54,621 nucleotides of DNA from JALSRD01 sp964476595 (GTDB taxonomy: Bacteria > Desulfobacterota > Desulfobacteria > Desulfobacterales > JALSRD01), in the NCBI GenBank assembly GCA_964476595.1, contig CAYZCL010000075.1, positions 1-54,621 on the forward strand. Direction: 5' to 3'. Positions 44,209 through 53,983 of this stretch are shown piece by piece. Positions within the stretch are counted from its first letter, which is position 1; each line of letters starts with the position of its first letter. Under the pieces are notes generated by a model, which was not told the DNA's origin, searched no databases, and worked only from the letters and a program-made list of their open reading frames with translations. Both the position numbers and the translations under genes were made by a program.

Positions 44209-44255
44209 CAGGCGGATAGCCGGCACTGCCGCCGCGCTATCCGCCTGTTTTTTTT
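44209..44255 (+). terminator. Intrinsic terminator of rpsT
   Basis: 12-bp stem CAGGCGGATAGC/GCTATCCGCCTG followed by eight T residues. It lies 16 nt past the stop. Textbook form. Confidence 0.95.
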
Positions 44256-44284
44256 GCGTCCTCTTTTCCCGACGGCCGGCCGTT

Positions 44285-44800
44285 TCAGAAGTTTTCGGTC
44301 AGCCGGTCGTAAATCTTCTGCGCCATTTTTTTCGACAGGTCAATCAGCGCCTGCCGCCGGTTGGTCAGCGTGTCCTGCTTCAGGGGCGCCACGTCGTACT
44401 GCTGATTGGCCCGGATCCCCTTGGCGAACCACACCCGTTTTCCACTGCGGTCGTACACGGACACGTCCACGGTGATGATCAGCCGTCGCTGCTGGGTCTG
44501 CAGGTTGGAACCCCGCGAGATGGTCTGGGTGCGGCTGGACCGGATGACACCCTGGATGACGGCGTCGGCGTCCTGTTCGTTCTGAACGACGGCCTCCCTG
44601 CGGTTTAGCAGGAATTCATCCACCAGGTCGCTGGTGAACTGCGTCTCGATGGCCACGTCCGAGGTCTTGTTCTGAAACTGCTTGATGTAGACGGTTTTAA
44701 CGCCCCCGGGAAGCTCTCCCCCTCCCCTGAAGTGATACCCGCAGGCCGACAGCCCCAACGCGACGACCATTGCCAGCACGACAGCCAATTGTCTCTTCAA
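44285..44800 (-). CDS. lptE: LptE-like LPS-assembly lipoprotein
   Basis: 171 aa. Signal peptide with lipobox GLSACGYHFRG; CGYHFRG right after the lipid Cys is typical of LptE. The body contains VYIKQFQNKTSDVAIE and RLIITVDVSVYDR. With LptD it forms the outer-membrane LPS translocon. The start is a TTG at 44800, 5 nt after AAGGGGG; no ATG is available. It follows leuS by 58 nt, a classic pairing. Confidence 0.88.
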   Translation of the reverse strand: MKRQLAVVLAMVVALGLSACGYHFRGGGELPGGVKTVYIKQFQNKTSDVAIETQFTSDLVDEFLLNRREAVVQNEQDADAVIQGVIRSSRTQTISRGSNLQTQQRRLIITVDVSVYDRSGKRVWFAKGIRANQQYDVAPLKQDTLTNRRQALIDLSKKMAQKIYDRLTENF

Positions 44801-44858
44801 TGGAACCCCCTTCCGTTGAAAAACAGCGGTGCGCGCGCACCCCGCACCGCATCACACC

Positions 44859-47450
44859 TCAGACCACGATATTGACCAGTTTGCCCTTCACCACGATGAC
44901 TTTGCGCACGGTCTTGCCCTCAATGAAGCGGGCCACCCGTTCCTGCGTCAGCGCCTTTTCCTTCAGGGTGTCTTCGGCGGTGCCGGCCGGCACGCTGAAC
45001 CTGCCGCGCAGTTTGCCGTTGACCTGCACCACCACCAGCACGTCCTCTTCCCTGAGCGCTTCTTCGTCGTAGTGCGGCCACCCGCAGCGAAAAATGCTCT
45101 CCCGGTGTCCCAGGGCCTGCCAAATCTCCTCGGCGAAGTGCGGCACGATGGGCGCCAGCAGCCGCACGACACTTTCCACGGCCAGGCGCAGCACGGCCGG
45201 CTTCTGTTCCCCGCCGGCGTTCGCATCCATGCCGTAGATGCTATTGACCAGCTCCATGACGGCACTGATGGCCGTGTTGAAGTGAAAACGGTCCTCGATA
45301 TCCCGCGTCACCTTGGCGATGGTTTGATGCGTCTTGCGGTACAGCGCTCGCAGCGGTTCCTCCAGCGCGGCGGCGTCCCCGTCGAAAGCGGTGGCATCGC
45401 CGATGGTATCCAGCCGTTCGGCCACCAGGCGCCACACCCGGTTGAGGAAGCGGAAGCCGCCCTCCACACCCTGCTCGCTCCACTCCAGGTCGCGTTCCGG
45501 AGGGGCGGCAAAAAGGCAGAAGAGGCGGGTCGTGTCGGCCCCATAACGCGCCAGCAGCAGGTTGGGGTCGATGACGTTCTTCTTGGACTTGGACATCTTC
45601 TCCACGCGTCCCACCACGACGGGCTGCCCGCACTTGCGGCAGACCTGCCCTGTGGATGCGTCCTCGACCTCTTCGGGAAAGAGAAACCCGTGCCGCGGGC
45701 AGGACAGCGTCTCCTTGCAGACCATGCCCTGGGTAAGCAGGCGGGTAAACGGTTCCTTGTACCCGATGAGGTCCATGTCCCGCAGCACACGGGTAAAATA
45801 GCGCGAGTAGAGCAGGTGCAGGATGGCATGCTCGACGCCCCCGATGTACTGGTCCACCGGCATCCAGTAGGCCACGGCCCGGGGGTCGAACATGCCCCCT
45901 TCGAAACGCGGGCTGCAGTATCGCTCGAAATACCAGGAAGACTCCACGAAGGTGTCCATGGTGTCGGTCTCGCGCCGCGCCTCGGAACTGCCGCAGCTCG
46001 GGCAGGTGGTGCGCACGAAACGCTCCAACCCGGGCAGCGGCGAGCGGCCGCCCTCCAGCAGGTCGGCATCCTCGGGAAGCACCACGGGCAAATCCGTCTC
46101 GGGCACCGGCACGATGCCGCAGGTCGGGCAATGGATCATGGGAATGGGCGCACCCCAGTAACGCTGGCGCGAAATGCCCCAGTCCCGTAACCGGTAGTTG
46201 ACCGTTTGCTCCCCCAGTCCCCTGGCGGTCAGGTCGGCTACGATGGCCTCCATGGCCTCTGTGTTGGACATGCCGTTAAAAACGCCGGAATTGATCATGA
46301 CCCCCGGGCCGGTGTAAGCCTCGGCCATGGTTTCGCCGTCCAGCGTTTCGCCCTCGGGCTGCACCACGGGAATGATCTGCAGGCCGTACTTGCGGGCGAA
46401 TTCGAAATCGCGCTGGTCATGGGCCGGCACGGACATGACGGCGCCGGTGCCGTATTCCATGAGCGCGAAGTTGGCCGTGTAAATAGGAATGCGTTTCCCG
46501 CTGGCCGGGTTGATGCAGTAGGCTCCGGTAAAGACACCTTCTTTTTCGAAACTGTCGACCACCCGGGCGGAACGGTCCTGGCGGGCCATGCGCTCGACGA
46601 ATTTCCGAACCCGGTCGGCCTCGTCGGTGCCGGCGGACAGCTTTTCCACCAGGGGGTGTTCGGGGGCCAGGCACATGAAGGTGGCGCCGAAGAGGGTGTC
46701 CGGCCGCGTGGTGAACACCTCGATGCTTTCCGACCCGCCCTCGACCTCGAAGAGGATGCGTGCCCCGCGGCTTTTTCCGATCCAGTTCTTCTGCATGGTG
46801 ATGACCTTCTCGGGCCACCCGGGTAGCTTGTCGCAGTATTCCAGCAGGTCCTCGGCGTAGTCGGTGATCTTGAAAAACCACTGTTTGAGCTTTTTCTGGC
46901 GCACGGGCTTGCCGCAGCGCCAGCACATGCCGGCTTCCACCTGTTCGTTGGCCAGCACCGTCTGGCAGGGATCGCACCAGTTGACGAAAGACTCCCGCCG
47001 GTAGACCATTCCCCTTTCATACATTTTCAGAAAGAGCCACTGCTCCCAGCGGTAATACTCCGGCCGGCAGGTGGCGATCTCCCGGTCCCAGTCGTAGGAA
47101 AACCCCATGCGTTTGAGCTGCCGGCGCATGGCGCGGATGTTTTCGTAGGTCCAGCGCGCCGGGTGGGAGTGGTTGGCAATGGCGGCGTTTTCGGCCGGCA
47201 TGCCGAAGGCGTCCCAACCCATGGGGTGCAGCACGTTGTAACCCCGCATGGTCTTATAACGGGCCACCACGTCACCGATGGTGTAATTGCGCACGTGTCC
47301 CATGTGGATCTTGCCGGAGGGATAAGGGAACATCTCCAGCAGGTAGTATTTCTCCCGGGTGGGATCCTCGGTCACCTTGAAAAGGCCGGTCTCTTCCCAG
47401 ACGGCCTGCCACCTGGCTTCAATTTCTTCCGGATTGTATTTCGTGTTCAT
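44859..47450 (-). CDS. leuS: Leucyl-tRNA synthetase
   Basis: 863 aa class I synthetase. The HIGH motif is HMGH in PYPSGKIHMGHVRN, KMSKS is intact in EKMSKSKKNVI, and a CP1 editing domain (about 220-420) carries the TTRPDT stretch. Zinc-type CPTCG and CRKCG ribbons are visible. It charges tRNA-Leu. The promoter at 47546-47574 fits. Confidence 0.97.
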   Translation of the reverse strand: MNTKYNPEEIEARWQAVWEETGLFKVTEDPTREKYYLLEMFPYPSGKIHMGHVRNYTIGDVVARYKTMRGYNVLHPMGWDAFGMPAENAAIANHSHPARWTYENIRAMRRQLKRMGFSYDWDREIATCRPEYYRWEQWLFLKMYERGMVYRRESFVNWCDPCQTVLANEQVEAGMCWRCGKPVRQKKLKQWFFKITDYAEDLLEYCDKLPGWPEKVITMQKNWIGKSRGARILFEVEGGSESIEVFTTRPDTLFGATFMCLAPEHPLVEKLSAGTDEADRVRKFVERMARQDRSARVVDSFEKEGVFTGAYCINPASGKRIPIYTANFALMEYGTGAVMSVPAHDQRDFEFARKYGLQIIPVVQPEGETLDGETMAEAYTGPGVMINSGVFNGMSNTEAMEAIVADLTARGLGEQTVNYRLRDWGISRQRYWGAPIPMIHCPTCGIVPVPETDLPVVLPEDADLLEGGRSPLPGLERFVRTTCPSCGSSEARRETDTMDTFVESSWYFERYCSPRFEGGMFDPRAVAYWMPVDQYIGGVEHAILHLLYSRYFTRVLRDMDLIGYKEPFTRLLTQGMVCKETLSCPRHGFLFPEEVEDASTGQVCRKCGQPVVVGRVEKMSKSKKNVIDPNLLLARYGADTTRLFCLFAAPPERDLEWSEQGVEGGFRFLNRVWRLVAERLDTIGDATAFDGDAAALEEPLRALYRKTHQTIAKVTRDIEDRFHFNTAISAVMELVNSIYGMDANAGGEQKPAVLRLAVESVVRLLAPIVPHFAEEIWQALGHRESIFRCGWPHYDEEALREEDVLVVVQVNGKLRGRFSVPAGTAEDTLKEKALTQERVARFIEGKTVRKVIVVKGKLVNIVV

Positions 47451-47545
47451 TTATGGGATCATACCCCTTCGATGTTAATTTACAGCGGTATGCCGGCGCC
47501 GCCCGCAACCAGTCCTCACATGCCACAAGATCGGCCGAATAGCAA

Positions 47546-47574
47546 CCTATAGCTCGACACGGCGCGCCTGTCAA
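47546..47574 (-). promoter_or_regulatory. Sigma-70 promoter of leuS
   Basis: On the minus strand TTGACA (47574-47569), 17-nt spacer, TATAGG (47551-47546). It gives a leader of about 90 nt before the ATG at 47450. Confidence 0.8.
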
Positions 47575-47584
47575 AAAAATTCGA

Positions 47585-47613
47585 TTGACTTGCCCGTTTC
47601 AATCCCCTATCAC
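47585..47613 (+). promoter_or_regulatory. Sigma-70 promoter of the RNase G gene
   Basis: TTGACT (47585-47590), 17-nt spacer, TATCAC (47608-47613). It is back to back with the leuS promoter, about 10 nt apart. Confidence 0.7.
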
Positions 47614-47661
47614 CCCTTTAAAATAATAGAAAATAACGAAAAGATAAGGAATACACATTTC

Positions 47662-49128
47662 ATGAGCAGCAAGATCCTCATCAACGCCATCGATCACGAC
47701 GAGTGCCGCATCGCCAAAGTCAAGGATTCCAAGCTCGAAGAGTTCCACGTCGAGAGCAGTTCCCGCGAAATCACCCAGGGCAACATCTACAAAGGGGTCA
47801 TCACCCGCATCGAGCCCAGCTTGCAGGCCGTTTTCGTCGATTACGGCGCCGAACGCCACGGTTTTTTGCAGCAGCACGAAATTCACAGCGACTATTACCA
47901 GGACTCGGCCAACGGCCACCGCTCCCTGCGGCAGCTGGTCAAAAAGGGCCAGGAACTGATGGTGCAGGTCACCAAGGACCCCATCATGAAAAAAGGAGCC
48001 ATGCTGACCACCTTCATCTCCCTGGCGGGCCGCCATCTGGTGCTCATGCCGGGGACCGAAAACCGGGGCATCTCGCGCAAGATCGAAGACGAAAAAGAGC
48101 GCCAGCGGTTGAAAGAGATCGTGCATTCGCTGCAACTGCCCGAGGGCTTCGGCGCCATCATCCGCACCGCCGGCATCAACAGCACCAAGACCCAGATCAC
48201 CAAGGACCTGCGCTACCTGCTGCGGCTGTGGAAAAACATCAAGGCCAGCGTCATGAAGGTGGAGACCCCCTCGCTGCTCTACAAAGAGCGCAGCCTGGTG
48301 GTGCGCTCCATCCGTGACAACCTGACACCCGACGTGTCCGAGATCCTCATCGATGACCCCGAGGCTTATAAGGAGGCGCTGGATTTCATCAAGATCGCCT
48401 CCCCCAAGCAGACCAAGATCGTTAAGCTCTACAAGGGCGACAAGCCCATCTTCTCCAAATTCCAGCTGGAAAAACAGATCGCCAGCATCTTTGAAAGCCG
48501 GGTGACGCTGCCCTCAGGCGGATCCATCGTCATCGAGCAGACCGAAGCCCTGGTCTCCATCGACGTCAACTCGGGCAAGGCCACCCAGAAGGACTCCATC
48601 GAAAAAACTGCCCTGCAGACCAACCTTGAAGCGGCCGAGGAAATCGCGCGGCAGCTTCGGCTGAGGGACCTGGGGGGCCTGGTAGTTATCGATTTCATCG
48701 ACATGCGCGACGCCAAGAACAACCTCAAGGTGGAAAAGGCGCTCAAGGAGCAACTCAAGAGCGACAAGGCCAAAACCCGCACCGGCAAGATCTCGCGTTT
48801 CGGCCTGATGGAACTTTCCCGGCAGCGCATCCGGCCTTCCATCGAGTACGGCAGCCACATCCAGTGCAAGTGCTGTCGCGGCCGCGGGGTGATCCCCTCC
48901 CCTGAAACCCTCGGGCTGGCCTTCATGCGCAAGCTCAGCCTCGAAGCCCTGCGCGCCAAGGGACCGCAGCTGACGGGCATCGTGCCCACCGACGTGGCCT
49001 CCTACCTGCTCAACAAGAAGCGCCGCGAAATCCTGGAACTCGAGAGCCGCCGCAACCTATCCATCACCATCGAGGCCAGCGACGACCTGCAGCCTGGAGA
49101 GGATCGCATCGTTTCGGCTTCGGCCTAG
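47662..49128 (+). CDS. rng: Ribonuclease G (RNase E/G family)
   Basis: 488 aa, the RNase G size without the RNase E C-terminal scaffold. An S1 domain is at the N-terminus (NIYKGVITRIEPSLQAVFVD), the catalytic aspartates are in LVSIDVNSG and VVIDFIDM, and the zinc link is CKCCRGRG. It matures 16S rRNA and cuts mRNA. ATG 47662 has AAGGA upstream at a rather long spacing. A terminator follows. Confidence 0.95.
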   Translation: MSSKILINAIDHDECRIAKVKDSKLEEFHVESSSREITQGNIYKGVITRIEPSLQAVFVDYGAERHGFLQQHEIHSDYYQDSANGHRSLRQLVKKGQELMVQVTKDPIMKKGAMLTTFISLAGRHLVLMPGTENRGISRKIEDEKERQRLKEIVHSLQLPEGFGAIIRTAGINSTKTQITKDLRYLLRLWKNIKASVMKVETPSLLYKERSLVVRSIRDNLTPDVSEILIDDPEAYKEALDFIKIASPKQTKIVKLYKGDKPIFSKFQLEKQIASIFESRVTLPSGGSIVIEQTEALVSIDVNSGKATQKDSIEKTALQTNLEAAEEIARQLRLRDLGGLVVIDFIDMRDAKNNLKVEKALKEQLKSDKAKTRTGKISRFGLMELSRQRIRPSIEYGSHIQCKCCRGRGVIPSPETLGLAFMRKLSLEALRAKGPQLTGIVPTDVASYLLNKKRREILELESRRNLSITIEASDDLQPGEDRIVSASA

Positions 49129-49145
49129 GCACCGTCGCCTCATGC

Positions 49146-49206
49146 CCGGCCGCCGCAGGTTCGCAGATAGGTTCCTGCGGCGCCGGCCGTTGCATCTTTT
49201 TTCCCG
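49146..49206 (+). terminator. Intrinsic terminator of the RNase G gene
   Basis: GCCGCAGG (49152-49159) pairs with CCTGCGGC (49174-49181), extended by CCGGCC/GGCCG with a bulge, followed by a T-rich TTGCATCTTTTTT. Confidence 0.75.
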
Positions 49207-49278
49207 CCGGTTCTCCAGCCGTGCGCAGCAGAAACCGGCCCGCCCCGCCCACCTGAAGGGGCCCGCCTCCTGCGGGAC

Positions 49279-49309
49279 GCCGGCAGCGGCGGCGGAGACC
49301 GCTGCCGGC
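49279..49309 (+). repeat. Perfect G+C hairpin in the leader before the LysM-like gene
   Basis: Arms GCCGGCAGCGG and CCGCTGCCGGC, 11 bp perfect, 9-nt loop. No U tract. It lies just before the next promoter and may be a second barrier to read-through. Confidence 0.6.
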
Positions 49310-49337
49310 GACCGGCCTTCCGGTTCGTCGGCGCCGA

Positions 49338-49366
49338 TTGACAGCCGCCGGCAAATGGAGTATCAG
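49338..49366 (+). promoter_or_regulatory. Sigma-70 promoter of the LysM-like gene
   Basis: TTGACA (49338-49343), 17-nt spacer, TATCAG (49361-49366). The predicted leader is only about 18 nt, containing GGAGGG. Confidence 0.75.
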
Positions 49367-49390
49367 ACGTTCAGGGAAAAGGAGGGAGCC

Positions 49391-50530
49391 ATGGACGGGC
49401 AATACAGAAGCGATTCCGGCAGGGCACGGGGAGTGGTGATTTTCGTCGTGCTCGTCGTGCTGCTCCTGGCCGGCGTGTGGTACTGGTTCAGCCGGCACAA
49501 CGCGACGCAGCGGGCCGCCGCCCCCGCCCGGCAACCACAGGCCGCTGCGCAAAATCAGGGCGCCGCTTCCCCCCAGCCCCAGAAAATCACCCAACCCGTT
49601 CCGTCTCCCGCCGTCATCGACCTCGACGACCTCCAAAACAACGCCCAGGCCCGTTCCCTCATGGATCGGCGCAAACAGCAGTACGGCGTCGACGCCGGTG
49701 TCGATGCCATCGTCAAATCAGACGAATCCATCAAGCTGGGCGGTATCACCATCCCCATGAGCGAAATACTCGAGAAAATCCGCATCAAGAAAGGGGATGT
49801 CATCGAGAAGAACCTCGACGAATCGCCCGAGCAACGCCGTTCGCGCCTGAGAAAACTGTTTTACAAGCGCCTTTCACAGGCCGAGGAGGCGTACCGCCGT
49901 CTGAAGCAGCAGCTTGCCGAAACGGACGTCAGCAGCAAGCCGGAACTGCACGCAAAACTGTCCCGCCGCCTGGCTGAACTCGAAGATACCTTGAAACGTT
50001 GCGATCGTCTCAAAGCAATCAATGCCCGCATCGAGGCGCTCAGGGGGGAAATCGAAACCCTCTCGGGAGGCGCGCGTGAAGCTGCCCGGGCAAAACTCAA
50101 ATCCCTGCTCAAAGAACGCGACGCCCTCGAGGCCGACCTTCGCAAACAGGTGATGCCCTCTGACGGGGTCGAGGCTTACGGCGTCTATGTGGTGCGGCCC
50201 GGCGACAACATCTGGAATATCCACTTCCTCTTTCTGAGGGACTATTTCGCCCGCAAGGGAATCACCCTCTCCCCGCGCTCCGACGAACCCGACCCCCGGG
50301 GATACAGTTCCGGGGTGGGAAAGATCCTGAAGTTTTCCGAGAAGATGGTGTACATTTATAACATCCGGCAACACAAACTGGACGTGAACCTCAATCTGAT
50401 CCACCCGCGCAGCAAGATCGTGGTTTTCAACATGGCGGAGGCGCTCTCGCTGCTGGACCAAATTGACTATCGCAACGTGAAGCATATCCGATTCGACGGG
50501 GAGACCCTCTGGATTCCCGCGGAGCAGTGA
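49391..50530 (+). CDS. Membrane-anchored coiled-coil protein with LysM-like domain
   Basis: 379 aa from ATG 49391 (GGAGGG upstream). One membrane helix at about 15-34 (GVVIFVVLVVLLLAGVWYWF) is followed by a Pro/Ala/Gln-rich linker. Then come charged helices with coiled-coil character (about 150-265; LKQQLAETDVSSKPELHAKL). The C-terminal domain begins YVVRPGDNIWNIHF, the opening of a LysM repeat, and ends with HIRFDGETLWIP. LysM binds glycan, so attachment to peptidoglycan from the inner membrane is plausible. Not a family I can name. Confidence 0.7.
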   Translation: MDGQYRSDSGRARGVVIFVVLVVLLLAGVWYWFSRHNATQRAAAPARQPQAAAQNQGAASPQPQKITQPVPSPAVIDLDDLQNNAQARSLMDRRKQQYGVDAGVDAIVKSDESIKLGGITIPMSEILEKIRIKKGDVIEKNLDESPEQRRSRLRKLFYKRLSQAEEAYRRLKQQLAETDVSSKPELHAKLSRRLAELEDTLKRCDRLKAINARIEALRGEIETLSGGAREAARAKLKSLLKERDALEADLRKQVMPSDGVEAYGVYVVRPGDNIWNIHFLFLRDYFARKGITLSPRSDEPDPRGYSSGVGKILKFSEKMVYIYNIRQHKLDVNLNLIHPRSKIVVFNMAEALSLLDQIDYRNVKHIRFDGETLWIPAEQ

Positions 50531-50773
50531 CGGCCGATGCGGCCCCCTGCACCTCTCCCGTGCAAGCCCCCGCACATCATTTTTACGCCTCTGTTCGTCC
50601 CGGGGCGGGGACATGGGTCATGAAAATCAATTGACCTCGGCCCCGGTTTACAGTATAGCGCCTTTTTTAAGCTTTTCAGGGCCGCGGTCCGTCCGTTTCG
50701 CTTGCCTTGCATTTCAGGCGGTTTCGGACGGTTCCGAACACGGCCGGAACCAAAACCACAAGGAGGAACCGTT
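50531..50773. other. Intergenic stretch before yajC
   Basis: 243 nt with the yajC promoter (50631-50659). No gene is seen. The rest shows G+C-rich short inverted repeats without U tracts. Confidence 0.5.
50631..50659 (+). promoter_or_regulatory. Sigma-70 promoter of the yajC-secD-secF unit
   Basis: TTGACC (50631-50636), 17-nt spacer, TATAGC (50654-50659). Leader of about 108 nt to the TTG start of yajC. Confidence 0.7.
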
Positions 50774-51154
50774 TTGATCAGTGTCGCCTACGCAATGGGA
50801 CAGGCCGGCGGTGGTGGTGGCGCCGCTCAGGGTGCCGGCGGATTTGCGTCGTTTATTCCGCTCATCCTGATGTTCGTCATCTTTTATTTTCTGCTCATTC
50901 GCCCCCAACAGAAAAAGACCAAGCAGCACCGTGAGATGGTCAACAACCTGAAAAAGGGAGACCGCATCGTCACCAGCGGCGGGATCCACGGGCGCATCAC
51001 GGCCGTGGGGGACACCACCCTGACGGTGGAGATTTCGGACAAGGTGCGCGTCAAGCTCAACCGCGGCAATGTTGCCGGTCTCCTGCAGTCCGCCAACCCG
51101 CCCGCCCAGCGGCCGGCAAAGGAAACCACTCCCGACAACAAGAAAAACAAATAG
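50774..51154 (+). CDS. yajC: Preprotein translocase subunit YajC
   Basis: 126 aa. A Gly/Ala-rich N-terminus, one membrane helix (FIPLILMFVIFYFLLIRPQQ) and the motif RPQQKKTKQHREMVNNLKKG with GDRIVTSGGIHG. It joins the SecDF complex. The start is a TTG at 50774, 7 nt after AGGAGG; no better start fits. Confidence 0.95.
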   Translation: MISVAYAMGQAGGGGGAAQGAGGFASFIPLILMFVIFYFLLIRPQQKKTKQHREMVNNLKKGDRIVTSGGIHGRITAVGDTTLTVEISDKVRVKLNRGNVAGLLQSANPPAQRPAKETTPDNKKNK

Positions 51155-51161
51155 CGGCGGT

Positions 51162-51180
51162 CCGGGTGAAAGACACCCGG
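51162..51180 (+). repeat. Small hairpin after yajC
   Basis: CCGGGTG/CACCCGG with AAAGA loop, no U tract. It lies in the 195-nt gap before secD; may tune mRNA stability between yajC and secD. A further GCCCGC/GCGGGC pair lies near 51300. Confidence 0.5.
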
Positions 51181-51349
51181 TAAGGGGTGACCAGCGTGAC
51201 CGGTGGGGGTCGTCTTCGGCGACTCTTTTCGCCTTTGCCGCCGCGATCCGTGACGCCGCCCCGCAATCCTGCGAATCCAGGTGGTGTGACAGATCTGCCC
51301 GCCGGGCCTCCACCCAGCGGGCACAGTTTTGACGTGAAAGGAAAATGCG

Positions 51350-52927
51350 GTGAATCGATTTTCGTGGAGAACGATTCTGATATGTGCCGTGATCGTGGCA
51401 TCGATCATCTACCTGCTGCCGACCTTCAATCCCGGCATCTGGCCCCACAAGAAGATCAACCTGGGCCTCGACCTGCAGGGGGGAATGCACCTGGTGCTCG
51501 AAGTGCAGGTCGACAAGGCCGTCGAAAGCACACTGGAGCGCATCAGCCACGAGATACGGGCCGACATGCGCAAGAAGCACATCCGCTTCCAGAGCATCGA
51601 GCGTACCGGTGACAACAAGATCGTCATCAAGCTCAAGGGCCAGGAAAACATCGACAAGCTTAACAAGCTGCTGGACGCCGACTACCGTGACCTGCGGATC
51701 GCCACGCGCGAAAACCAGGGCGACACGCTCACCATGGTGCTCGACCTGCCGGAAAAAGAGGTGGCGCTCATCAAGAAGATGGCCACCGACCAAGCCCTGG
51801 AGACCATCCGCAACCGTATCGACCAGTTCGGCGTCAGCGAGCCCGACATCCGCATCCAGGGCAGCGACCGCATCCTGATTCAGCTGCCGGGCGTCAAGGA
51901 CACCCGCCGCGCCAAGGACCTGATCGGCAAGACCGCCCTGCTGGAATTCAAGCTGCTGGACGAAACCCACGACCTCAACGCGGCCCTCAAGGGACAGGTG
52001 CCGGCGGGCAGCGAGATCCTCTACGAGGTCAAGGTGGATCCGGAAACCGGTCGCACCCTCAAGACGCCCTATCTGGTGCGCAAACGGACCCTGCTGACGG
52101 GCGCCAACCTCAAGGACGCCCGCGTGCAGATCGACTCTCGTTACAACGAGCCCTACGTCTCCATCGAGTTCGACAAGAAAGGCGGACGTATCTTTGCGCG
52201 CATCACCGGCGAAAACGTGCACAAGCGCCTGGCCATCGTGCTGGACAACCGTGTCTACTCGGCGCCCGTCATCCAGGAGAAGATCACCGGCGGACAGGCC
52301 CGCATCACGGGCAACTTCACAACCGAGGAAGCCCATGACCTGGCCATCGTTCTGCGGGCCGGCGCCCTGCCGGCGCCGGTCAAGATCCTGGAAGAGCGCA
52401 CCGTGGGCCCCTCCCTGGGATCCGACTCCATCCGTCAGGGTCTGATGTCCATGCTGGTGGGCGGCGCCCTGGTGGTCCTGTTCATGCTGATCTACTACCG
52501 CATGTCCGGCCTGATCGCCGACATCGCCCTTTTCTTCAACATCGTGCTCATCGGTGCCGGGCTGGCCGGCTTTCAGGCCACCCTGACGCTGCCCGGCATC
52601 GCCGGTATCATCCTGACCATCGGCATGGCGGTGGACGCCAACGTGCTCATCTTCGAGCGCATCCGGGAGGAACTGCGTCTGGGCAAGACACCGCGGGCGG
52701 CCGTGGACTCCGGTTACGACCGCGCCACCCTGACCATCCTGGACGCCAACGTGACCACCCTGATCGCCGCGCTGGTCCTCTTCCAGTTCGGTACCGGACC
52801 GGTCAAGGGATTCGCCGTCACCCTGAGCCTGGGGGTCATCGCCAGCCTTTTCACGGCCCTGATCATGACCCGCAGCATCTTTGATTTCCTGCTCACCACG
52901 CGCAAAATGAAGAAACTGAGCATCTAG
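51350..52927 (+). CDS. secD: Protein translocase subunit SecD
   Basis: 525 aa, RND-type with six membrane helices. GLDLQGGMHLVLEV is the first periplasmic motif; TIGMAVDANVLIFERIREE is the RND D-x-N region in helix 4. Uses the proton gradient to pull exported proteins. Start GTG 51350 (AAGGA upstream). Confidence 0.97.
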   Translation: MNRFSWRTILICAVIVASIIYLLPTFNPGIWPHKKINLGLDLQGGMHLVLEVQVDKAVESTLERISHEIRADMRKKHIRFQSIERTGDNKIVIKLKGQENIDKLNKLLDADYRDLRIATRENQGDTLTMVLDLPEKEVALIKKMATDQALETIRNRIDQFGVSEPDIRIQGSDRILIQLPGVKDTRRAKDLIGKTALLEFKLLDETHDLNAALKGQVPAGSEILYEVKVDPETGRTLKTPYLVRKRTLLTGANLKDARVQIDSRYNEPYVSIEFDKKGGRIFARITGENVHKRLAIVLDNRVYSAPVIQEKITGGQARITGNFTTEEAHDLAIVLRAGALPAPVKILEERTVGPSLGSDSIRQGLMSMLVGGALVVLFMLIYYRMSGLIADIALFFNIVLIGAGLAGFQATLTLPGIAGIILTIGMAVDANVLIFERIREELRLGKTPRAAVDSGYDRATLTILDANVTTLIAALVLFQFGTGPVKGFAVTLSLGVIASLFTALIMTRSIFDFLLTTRKMKKLSI

Positions 52928-52938
52928 AGGATTTTCCC

Positions 52939-53979
52939 ATGGAAATTATCAAACCGGATACACATATCGATTTCAGCGGCAAGCGCAATATCGCCTTTTC
53001 GATTTCGGGGCTCATGATCCTCATCAGCATCGTGTCGCTGATCTATCACGGCGGTCCCAAGTACGGCATCGATTTTGCCGGCGGCACCCTCGTTCAGATC
53101 AAATTTCATGGCCCGGTGAAAATCCCGGACATCAAGAAGGGCTTCAAGTCCACCGGGATCGCCAGCGTCACGGTGCAGGTCTTCGGTGAACCCAGGGACA
53201 ACGAATACCTGGTGCGCACCGACAGGTCGGGCATCACCAGCGAGGGTTTTTCGGACAAGATCAAGAAGGCCGTCACAGCCGCCACCGGTCAGGAAGCGCA
53301 GATCCGGCGCGTGGAAATGGTCGGCCCCCAGGTGGGCCGGGACCTGCAGGAAAAGGCGCTTTTCGCCATTTTCTACTCGCTCCTGTTCATCACCATCTAC
53401 ATTTCCGGACGATTCGAGTACAAATGGGTGCTCAGCGGGGTCATGGCCGCCGCCCTCATGGGTGCCGTGTACGCCCTGTCACTGTTTACCGAGAGCATCG
53501 CCATCCTGATCGGCGCGGCCCTGCTGGTCACACTGGTGCTGTTCTGGTTTCTGGAGCTCAAGTACGCCATGGGCGCCATTGTGGCGCTGATCCACGACGT
53601 TACCATTACGGTGGGCCTCTTTTCCCTGTTCAACAAGGAATTCACGCTGCCCATCATCGCCGCCCTGCTGACCATCATCGGCTACTCGCTCAACGACACC
53701 ATCATCGTTTTCGACCGCATCCGTGAGAACCTGCGCAAGCAGCACAAGAGCTCCTTCGACACCATCATCAACAACAGTATCAACCAGACCTTGAGCCGTA
53801 CCATCCTGACATCGGGTACGACCCTGTTCACGATCATCGCGCTCTTCGTCCTGGGCGGCGGCATCATCCACGATTTCGCCTTTGCCCTGCTGGTGGGCGT
53901 GGTGGTAGGAACCTACTCTTCGATTTACGTCGCCAGCCCCATCCTGCTGGCCTGGCAGGGGAAAACCCAAAAGAAGTGA
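52939..53979 (+). CDS. secF: Protein translocase subunit SecF
   Basis: 346 aa, six membrane helices. GIDFAGGTLVQIKF and YSLNDTIIVFDRIRENLR are SecF motifs. Forms the SecDF complex with the gene 11 nt upstream. AGAGGA precedes ATG 52939. Confidence 0.97.
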   Translation: MEIIKPDTHIDFSGKRNIAFSISGLMILISIVSLIYHGGPKYGIDFAGGTLVQIKFHGPVKIPDIKKGFKSTGIASVTVQVFGEPRDNEYLVRTDRSGITSEGFSDKIKKAVTAATGQEAQIRRVEMVGPQVGRDLQEKALFAIFYSLLFITIYISGRFEYKWVLSGVMAAALMGAVYALSLFTESIAILIGAALLVTLVLFWFLELKYAMGAIVALIHDVTITVGLFSLFNKEFTLPIIAALLTIIGYSLNDTIIVFDRIRENLRKQHKSSFDTIINNSINQTLSRTILTSGTTLFTIIALFVLGGGIIHDFAFALLVGVVVGTYSSIYVASPILLAWQGKTQKK

Positions 53980-53983
53980 CATC

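Noticed and set aside
51162..51180. Hairpin after yajC considered as a terminator
   Set aside because: No U tract, and secD follows on the same strand.
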